Assembly: GCA_944329255.1 (NCBI GenBank)
Contig: CALVIA010000018.1
Coordinates: 1-17,145 of the forward strand
Direction of reading: 5' to 3'
Length of the DNA: 17,145 bases
Source of the DNA: an uncultured Bacilli bacterium
Lineage (GTDB): Bacteria > Bacillota_I > Bacilli_A > RF39 > UBA660
Part shown: piece by piece, positions 12,081 through 17,145 of the stretch
Layout of the letters: every line of letters begins with the position of its first letter
Numbering within the stretch: the first letter of the stretch is position 1
Notes under the pieces: generated by a model
What the model saw: the letters and a program-made list of their open reading frames with translations, nothing else
Database searches by the model: none
Told to the model about the DNA's origin: nothing
Translations under genes and position numbers: made by a program

Positions 12081-14246
12081 ATGGAAAAGAAAATATTTGA
12101 AATGGATTTTAGAGGTAGAAAATTAATTGTAGAACATGGAGAATTAGCAAAGCAAGCTTCAGGATCTGTATTAGTTAGATATGGAGATACTGTAACATTA
12201 GCGGCAGCAACAGTGTCAAAAGAATGCGATATTTTATCTGATTTTTTCCCATTAACTGTTGTATATATGGAAAAACAATATGCCGTTGGTAAAATTCCAG
12301 GTGGATTTATAAAAAGAGAAGGTAGACCTACAGACGCAGCGACATTAAGCGCAAGAATGATAGATAGACCTATGAGGCCATTATTCCCAGAAGATTTTAG
12401 AAATAAAGTTGATGTAGTTAATGAGATTTTATCAGTAGATCAAGATAATACACCTGAAATGACTGCATTACTAGCATCATCATTATCTGTTTGTATAAGT
12501 GAAATTCCATTTAATGGGCCTATTGCAGGAGTGAAAGTTGGTAGAATTGATGGAGAATTCATTATTAATCCAACTGCTGAACAAATGGAATTAAGTGATA
12601 TAGATTTAACAGTTGCTGGAACAATAGATGCAGTTAATATGGTTGAATCAGGAAGTAAAGAAGTTTCAGAAGATGAAATGTTAGATGCAATTATGTTTGG
12701 ACATGAAGCAATAAAAGAATTAATTGAATTTGAAAACAAAATAATTTCTACTGTAGGAAAAGGAAAAATGGATTATGAAGTTTTGGATATAGAAACAGAA
12801 TTAAGGAATGAAGTAGAAAATATGGCTAAAATTCCAATGCTTGATGCAATTAAAATAGTTGATAAATTAGAAAGAGCAGAAGCGGTTTCTAATTTAAAAA
12901 ATGAAATTATAAAGCAATATGAAGATAAAAATATCGGAATGGATGATGCATTATTAGAAACTCTTATTACAAAAGTAAAACTTGTTTTAGAAGATATAGA
13001 AAAAGCAGAATTTAGAAGATTAGTAGCAGATGAAAAGATTAGACCTGATGGAAGAAAAGTTGACGAAATAAGACCTATAAGTGCATCTATTGATATTTTA
13101 CCTAGACCTCATGGATCAGCATTATTTACAAGAGGACAAACTCAAGCACTTAGTGTAACAACACTTGGGTCTTTAACCGATAATCAAATATTAGACGGAC
13201 TTGGAGTAGAAGACTCTAAAAGATTTATGTTACATTATAATTTTCCACAATTTAGTGTAGGAGAAACAGGAAGATATGGAAGTCCTGGAAGAAGAGAAAT
13301 AGGGCATGGGGCTTTAGGAGAAAGAGCATTATTACAAGTAATTCCAAGTGAAGAAGAATTTCCTTATACAATAAGAGTTGTATCAGAAATTTTAGAGTCA
13401 AATGGTTCATCTAGTCAAGCATCAATATGTGCCGGATGTCTTTCATTAATGGCAGCAGGAGTACCAATAAAAGCTCCTGTAGCTGGAATAGCAATGGGAC
13501 TACTTACAAATGGAAAAAATTATACAATTTTAACGGATATTCAAGGAATGGAAGATCATCTTGGAGATATGGATTTCAAAGTAGCAGGAACTAGAAAGGG
13601 AATATGTGCTTTACAAATGGATATCAAAATAAAAGGTATTACTAGAAATATTATGAAAGAAGCATTATCTCAAGCTAAAAAAGCAAGGATGCAAATACTT
13701 GATTTAATGGAAAGTGTTATAAAAGAGCCTAGAAAAGAAGTAAGTAAATATGCACCAAAAATAGAACAGTTTTATATTAATCCAGAAAAAATTAAAGATG
13801 TAATTGGAAAAGGTGGAGATACAATTACTAAAATAATTTTAGAGGCAAGCAATGTATCTAGTGTAAATGATATAAATGCTGTTAAAGTTGAATTAGAAGA
13901 CGACGGAAGAGTTATCATTTATCACAAAGATAAAAATATAATTAATAAAACAAAAGAAATGATAGAAAGTGTTGTAAGAGAAGTAGAAGAAGGAAAAATT
14001 TACGTTGGGAAAGTAGTTAAAATAGAAGATTTTGGATGTTTTGTTGAATTGTGGCCTGGCTGTGAAGGGCTTGTACATATATCTCATTTAGATACAAAAA
14101 GAGTTGAAAAAACAGAGGATATTGTTTCATTAGGAGATGAAATAGTTGTTAAAGCTATTGGATATGATAAAAGAGGAAAGTTAAATCTATCTAGAAAAGA
14201 AGTTTTATCTTCCAAAGATGAAAGTAAGAAAAAAAATAAAAAATAG
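12081..14246 (+). CDS. pnp: Polyribonucleotide nucleotidyltransferase (PNPase)
   Basis: Trimeric phosphate-dependent 3'-5' exoribonuclease that degrades and tails RNA, and a partner of RNase J and Y in the Bacillota degradosome. The 721 residues show both RNase PH-like domains joined by a helical domain. The second holds FTRGQTQAL and DIQGMEDHLGDMDF with the active-site Asp pair D486 and D492. A KH domain (YINPEKIKDVIGKGGDTI) and an S1 domain (KIYVGKVVKIEDFGCFVEL...GLVHISHL) follow, and a Lys-rich tail ends the protein. A TTG-led extension from 12054 lies inside the terminator, so the ATG at 12081, after GGAGGT (12072-12077), is the start. No promoter of its own is seen, so it is likely expressed by read-through from rpsO. 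Confidence 0.97.
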   Translation: MEKKIFEMDFRGRKLIVEHGELAKQASGSVLVRYGDTVTLAAATVSKECDILSDFFPLTVVYMEKQYAVGKIPGGFIKREGRPTDAATLSARMIDRPMRPLFPEDFRNKVDVVNEILSVDQDNTPEMTALLASSLSVCISEIPFNGPIAGVKVGRIDGEFIINPTAEQMELSDIDLTVAGTIDAVNMVESGSKEVSEDEMLDAIMFGHEAIKELIEFENKIISTVGKGKMDYEVLDIETELRNEVENMAKIPMLDAIKIVDKLERAEAVSNLKNEIIKQYEDKNIGMDDALLETLITKVKLVLEDIEKAEFRRLVADEKIRPDGRKVDEIRPISASIDILPRPHGSALFTRGQTQALSVTTLGSLTDNQILDGLGVEDSKRFMLHYNFPQFSVGETGRYGSPGRREIGHGALGERALLQVIPSEEEFPYTIRVVSEILESNGSSSQASICAGCLSLMAAGVPIKAPVAGIAMGLLTNGKNYTILTDIQGMEDHLGDMDFKVAGTRKGICALQMDIKIKGITRNIMKEALSQAKKARMQILDLMESVIKEPRKEVSKYAPKIEQFYINPEKIKDVIGKGGDTITKIILEASNVSSVNDINAVKVELEDDGRVIIYHKDKNIINKTKEMIESVVREVEEGKIYVGKVVKIEDFGCFVELWPGCEGLVHISHLDTKRVEKTEDIVSLGDEIVVKAIGYDKRGKLNLSRKEVLSSKDESKKKNKK

Positions 14247-14265
14247 AACTAAAGTTCTATTTTTT
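14242..14265 (+). terminator. Rho-independent terminator of pnp
   Basis: AATAGAACT (14242-14250) and AGTTCTATT (14253-14261) form a tight stem with a TAAA loop, ending in T6. It overlaps the pnp stop codon. Confidence 0.75.
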
Positions 14266-14275
14266 AAAAAAATTA

Positions 14276-14304
14276 TTGATAAAATAATAAATTTGTGATA
14301 GCAT
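14276..14304 (+). promoter_or_regulatory. Candidate promoter of corA
   Basis: A -35 TTGATA (14276-14281) is followed after 17 bases by a weak -10 TAGCAT (14299-14304), which has an extended-type TG one base upstream. No magnesium riboswitch structure is seen in the short leader. Confidence 0.4.
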
Positions 14305-14335
14305 AACCAAGAAAAAAAAGAAAGAAGGTGTTGTA

Positions 14336-15274
14336 ATGTTAAAAATTTTTAAAACATTAGATGATAAGGGATTATTTAGAGAAACAAATAAAATAGAAAA
14401 AGGGGTTTGGATTAACTTGACAAATCCTACTACACAAGAAATTAATAATCTTGTTAACTCAATAGGAGCAAATGAAGAGTTTATAAGATATTCACTTGAT
14501 ACCGAAGAAAGAGCCAGAATAGATTTTGAAGATGATCAAACATTAATATTAGTTGACATACCTATAACAGAATCTTCAAAAGGAGATTATTCTACAATAC
14601 CATTGGGTATTATTGTTATAAAAGATGATTATTTTATTACAGTATGTAGTCAAAATGTAGATATTATAAAAGATTTTTATGAATCAAAAATAAAAGAATT
14701 TTATACTTACAAAAAAACAAGATTTACATTACAAATCCTTTATAGAACTGCAACATACTATCTTAATTATTTAAAAAAGATTAATAAGGAAACAGATAAA
14801 ACAGAATCAAAATTACAAAAAGAATTGAAAAATGAAGAATTAATTAAATTATTAGCGTTAGAAAAATCATTAGTATATTTTACAACATCATTAAAATCTA
14901 ATGAATTAGTCATGGAAAGATTATTAAGAGGCAATATTTTAAAGTTATATGATGATGATAAAGAATATTTACAAGACGCTATTATTGAAAATAAACAGGC
15001 AATAGAAATGGTTACAATTTCAAGAGATATTTTAACTGGAACTACAAATGCTTATGCATCAATAATTTCTAATAATTTAAATATTGTAATGAAATTTTTA
15101 GCAGCAGTTACAATAGTATTTTCAATACCAACAATTGTATCTGGATTATTTGGAATGAACGTAAAAGGAATATTTTTTGCATCAAATGAATATGGGTTTA
15201 TTATTGTAATAGGGATTGCATTACTATTGTCTTTAGTTGCATATTATTGGCTTAAAAAAAGAGATATGTGGTAA
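14336..15274 (+). CDS. corA: CorA-family divalent metal (Mg2+/Co2+) transporter
   Basis: Pentameric membrane channel for Mg2+ and related ions. The 312 residues have the family layout: a soluble alpha/beta N-terminal domain (1-about 125), long funnel-forming helices (about 128-250), then two C-terminal membrane helices (about 253-271 and 287-305) joined by a loop starting with the GMN signature (273-275, here LFGMN where YGMN is common). It ends with a basic tail, LKKRDMW. Length is normal. Shine-Dalgarno GAAGGTG (14324-14330), 5 bases before the ATG. It is monocistronic and converges on rnj. Family membership is clear; transport specificity among Mg, Co, Ni and Zn cannot be read from the sequence. 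Confidence 0.94.
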   Translation: MLKIFKTLDDKGLFRETNKIEKGVWINLTNPTTQEINNLVNSIGANEEFIRYSLDTEERARIDFEDDQTLILVDIPITESSKGDYSTIPLGIIVIKDDYFITVCSQNVDIIKDFYESKIKEFYTYKKTRFTLQILYRTATYYLNYLKKINKETDKTESKLQKELKNEELIKLLALEKSLVYFTTSLKSNELVMERLLRGNILKLYDDDKEYLQDAIIENKQAIEMVTISRDILTGTTNAYASIISNNLNIVMKFLAAVTIVFSIPTIVSGLFGMNVKGIFFASNEYGFIIVIGIALLLSLVAYYWLKKRDMW

Positions 15275-15307
15275 AAAAAATAAAAGTTATTTAACTTTTA
15301 TTTTTTT
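15273..15307. terminator. Bidirectional terminator between corA and rnj
   Basis: A 15-bp perfect stem (15274-15288 with 15293-15307) with loop ATTT has an A-run on its left and T-run on its right, so both strands end in a T-run. It overlaps both stop codons. Confidence 0.75.
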
Positions 15308-16971
15308 ATTTCTAAGAAAACAGGTAAAATTAAAGGCTTTCTTCCAGTTTGATTTACTATAAAAGGACTTACATCTTGTATAACTAGTGTTTTTAAATCA
15401 TTGTAATTTCCTTTTACATTTTTTATATTTTTTCTTATACTTTCACTTGCACATAAAGAAATCTTATGTAATAATTCTTCATTTTCATTAACTAAAATAA
15501 AACCTCTTGTTGTTATATTAACATTTGTAATTAATTCTTTTGTTTCTTGATTAATATTTGCAATTAAAACCATAATACCATCATTTGCCATCAAGATTCT
15601 ATCTCTAATTACAATTCCTCCAATGTCACCAATTCTATTTCCATCAACATAAACATCACCAGCAGTTACACCGTTATCTTTTTTAGCACCATCTTTATTT
15701 ATTGTTAAAACATCACCATTATCCATTACAAAAATATTATTTTTATCCATACCACATTCAATTGCTAAATCTGCATGTCTTTTTAACATCCTAAATTCAC
15801 CATGAACAGGCATAAAATATTTAGGTTTCATAAGTCTTAACATTAACTGTAATTCTTCTTCATTTCCGTGTCCTGAGGCATGAATATCATTTAATGATGT
15901 ATTAGTTAAAACTCTAACACCTTTTAAATATAATTGATTAATTGTTTTAGCAATATAAGCACCATTCCCAGGAATAGGACTAGAAGAAAAAACAACTATA
16001 TCATTTGGTAATAATTTTATGTGTTTATGAGTACCATTTGCAATTCTAGATAAAGCAGCAAGAGGTTCTCCTTGACTTCCAGTACATAAAATTGTTATTT
16101 CATTTTCGTTTAATTTTAAAGCCTCATCAGGGCTTACTATAACATCTTTTCCATCAATATATCCACTTTCAATAGCAATTGTAACATTTATTTCCATACT
16201 TCTACCAAATAAAACTACTTTTCGGTTATTCTTCTTACTTGTTTCAATAATATGTTTAAGTCTATAAATATTAGACGCAAAAGTAGCAATTATTATTCTT
16301 CCAGTATGTCTAACAAAAATGTCACCTAGTGCTGTATCTACTTTAAATTCACTTTTAGAAAAACCTTCCACAAGTGCATTTGTACTATCACTTAATAATA
16401 AAGTTACACCTTTTTTTCCTATTTCTGCCATTTTGTGAATATTTGACATAGGACCAATAGGTGTTAAATCAAATTTAAAATCACCGGTACTTACTATAAC
16501 ACCGTTTGGAGTTGTTATAGCTATTCCAAGAGAATCAGGTATAGAATGAGTAGTATTAAAAAATTCAATTTCAAAATTTTTAAATTTAATTTTACTATCA
16601 CCATTTATAACTTTTAATTCATTAAATGGAATATTTCTTTCTTCAATTTTTCTTTTTATTAATTCAGCAGCTTGATTTGGAGCATATATAACGGGAATTT
16701 TTACACTTTGTAATAAAAATGGTATTCCCCCTATATGATCTTCATGTCCATGTGTAATAAATAATGCTTTAATTTTATCTTCGTTTTCCTTTAAAAAAGT
16801 ATAATCAGGTATAACATAATCAATACCTAATAGTTCATCTTTCGGAAACATAACGCCAGAATCAATAATAATAATTTCATTGTTATGTACTACAACATAC
16901 ATATTTTTTCCGACTTCCCCAAGACCTCCTAATGCGAAAACCTTGGTATTTCCGTTTTCAAAAAAATTCAT
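15298..16971 (-). CDS. rnj: Ribonuclease J
   Basis: Metallo-beta-lactamase/beta-CASP ribonuclease with 5'-3' exonuclease and endonuclease activity, central to mRNA decay and rRNA processing in Bacillota. The 557 residues are normal length. Zinc ligands are intact: HGHEDHIGG (74-82), STGDFKFD and PVHGEFRML. The beta-CASP part carries LLSDSTNA, CTGSQGEPLAALSRIANGTHK and ASGHGNEEEL. A C-terminal domain of about 100 residues completes it. Shine-Dalgarno AAAGGAG is 6 bases before the ATG at 16971. One window cannot show whether it is J1 or J2; the complete active site fits the essential J1 type. It converges on corA and lies near pnp, another RNA-decay gene. Confidence 0.96.
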   Translation of the reverse strand: MNFFENGNTKVFALGGLGEVGKNMYVVVHNNEIIIIDSGVMFPKDELLGIDYVIPDYTFLKENEDKIKALFITHGHEDHIGGIPFLLQSVKIPVIYAPNQAAELIKRKIEERNIPFNELKVINGDSKIKFKNFEIEFFNTTHSIPDSLGIAITTPNGVIVSTGDFKFDLTPIGPMSNIHKMAEIGKKGVTLLLSDSTNALVEGFSKSEFKVDTALGDIFVRHTGRIIIATFASNIYRLKHIIETSKKNNRKVVLFGRSMEINVTIAIESGYIDGKDVIVSPDEALKLNENEITILCTGSQGEPLAALSRIANGTHKHIKLLPNDIVVFSSSPIPGNGAYIAKTINQLYLKGVRVLTNTSLNDIHASGHGNEEELQLMLRLMKPKYFMPVHGEFRMLKRHADLAIECGMDKNNIFVMDNGDVLTINKDGAKKDNGVTAGDVYVDGNRIGDIGGIVIRDRILMANDGIMVLIANINQETKELITNVNITTRGFILVNENEELLHKISLCASESIRKNIKNVKGNYNDLKTLVIQDVSPFIVNQTGRKPLILPVFLEIKK

Positions 16972-17012
16972 TTTTAACTCCTTTCATTAAATTAAAAAGA
17001 ACAACCTTGTTA

Positions 17013-17041
17013 ATTATACAACAAATATATTTTTTTGTCTA
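17013..17041 (-). promoter_or_regulatory. SigA-type promoter of rnj
   Basis: On the minus strand, -35 TAGACA (complement of 17036-17041), a 17-base spacer and a perfect -10 TATAAT (complement of 17013-17018). The transcript would start near 17006, within the small inverted repeat AACAACCTTGTT (17000-17011). Confidence 0.68.
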
Positions 17042-17088
17042 CTTTAAAAAATATTGATAATTTTTAAATGTTAATTTTCATTTGGAAG

Positions 17089-17111
17089 TCCGTTTTATAA
17101 ATAAAAACGGA
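17089..17111. other. Hairpin of unknown role at the right edge
   Basis: TCCGTTTT (17089-17096) pairs with AAAACGGA (17104-17111) around a 7-base loop. There is no T-run on either strand, so it is not a clear terminator. A perfect TATAAT follows at 17129-17134 without a visible -35, and the window ends before any gene. It may belong to the leader or control region of a gene further right. Confidence 0.4.
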
Positions 17112-17145
17112 ATTAAGTTTGTTTATAGTATAATATATCTTATGT

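Noticed and set aside
17089..17111. Right-edge hairpin as a terminator
   Set aside because: No T-run follows on either strand and no gene end is nearby inside the window.
1..17145. Possible reassigned TGA (Trp) code, because no gene ends in TGA
   Set aside because: Conserved Trp positions are TGG and no gene is interrupted by in-frame TGA; the lack of TGA stops is explained by AT-rich codon use.
17129..17145. Promoter plus gene start at the right edge (TATAAT followed by ATG at 17142)
   Set aside because: No -35 and no Shine-Dalgarno before the ATG; the window ends at once.
1..17145. Mobile elements, CRISPR repeats, tRNA or rRNA genes
   Set aside because: No transposase, spaced direct repeats or cloverleaf-like sequence was seen; simple A/T runs explain the short repeats.

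Overview
The window is very AT-rich, dense bacterial chromosome. Every gene with a normal start has a Shine-Dalgarno of the AAGGAGGTG type. RNase J, RpsO-Pnp order, MurT/GatD, a type VII (WXG100) substrate pair and a CotY/CotZ-type coat protein together point to a low-GC, Gram-positive, spore-forming Bacillota, probably one of the uncultured gut-type lineages of AT-rich Bacilli or Clostridia. I cannot place it further. The code is the ordinary one: Trp is TGG, and all 15 stops are TAA or TAG.

Layout, left to right. (1) 20-2407: lon protease with its own promoter and terminator. (2) 2444-5588: a strongly promoted two-gene unit. A tandem-WXG100 protein is followed, after an attenuator-like hairpin, by a 776-residue protein with a helical front, a C39-like peptidase fold lacking Cys and His, and a C-terminal domain resembling the three-Asp (3D/double-psi barrel) cell-wall hydrolases. 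This looks like a type VII secretion substrate and its helper; no secretion machinery gene is in view. (3) 5629-8736: cell-wall genes. murT and gatD are coupled, and a SEDS (RodA/FtsW/SpoVE) glycosyltransferase converges on them. GatD lacks both its catalytic Cys and His, and MurT has a FolC-like GKGST P-loop. (4) 8807-11587: small and sporulation-linked genes: an unrecognised 99-residue protein, a CotY/CotZ-family coat protein, a membrane-anchored EIIB-like domain without its phospho-Cys, an orphan KinB-like histidine kinase preceded by a perfect Spo0A-box heptamer and a 16-bp inverted repeat, and a VirB2/TrbC-like pilin candidate. (5) 11662-17041: housekeeping. rpsO has a folded leader that may be an S15 autoregulatory element, then come pnp, a CorA-type transporter, and RNase J on the opposite strand.

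Three themes stand out. Three unrelated cysteine-dependent folds (C39 peptidase, GatD glutaminase, PTS EIIB) have each lost the reactive Cys. Four convergent gene pairs each share one hairpin at the junction, and only corA/rnj has a T-run on both sides. The kinase upstream region has a Spo0A-box heptamer overlapping a -35-like hexamer 21 bp from a -10, the spacing of Spo0A-dependent promoters such as spoIIE and spoIIG. No stretch over 300 bases lacks a gene; no tRNA, rRNA, CRISPR array or insertion sequence was found.
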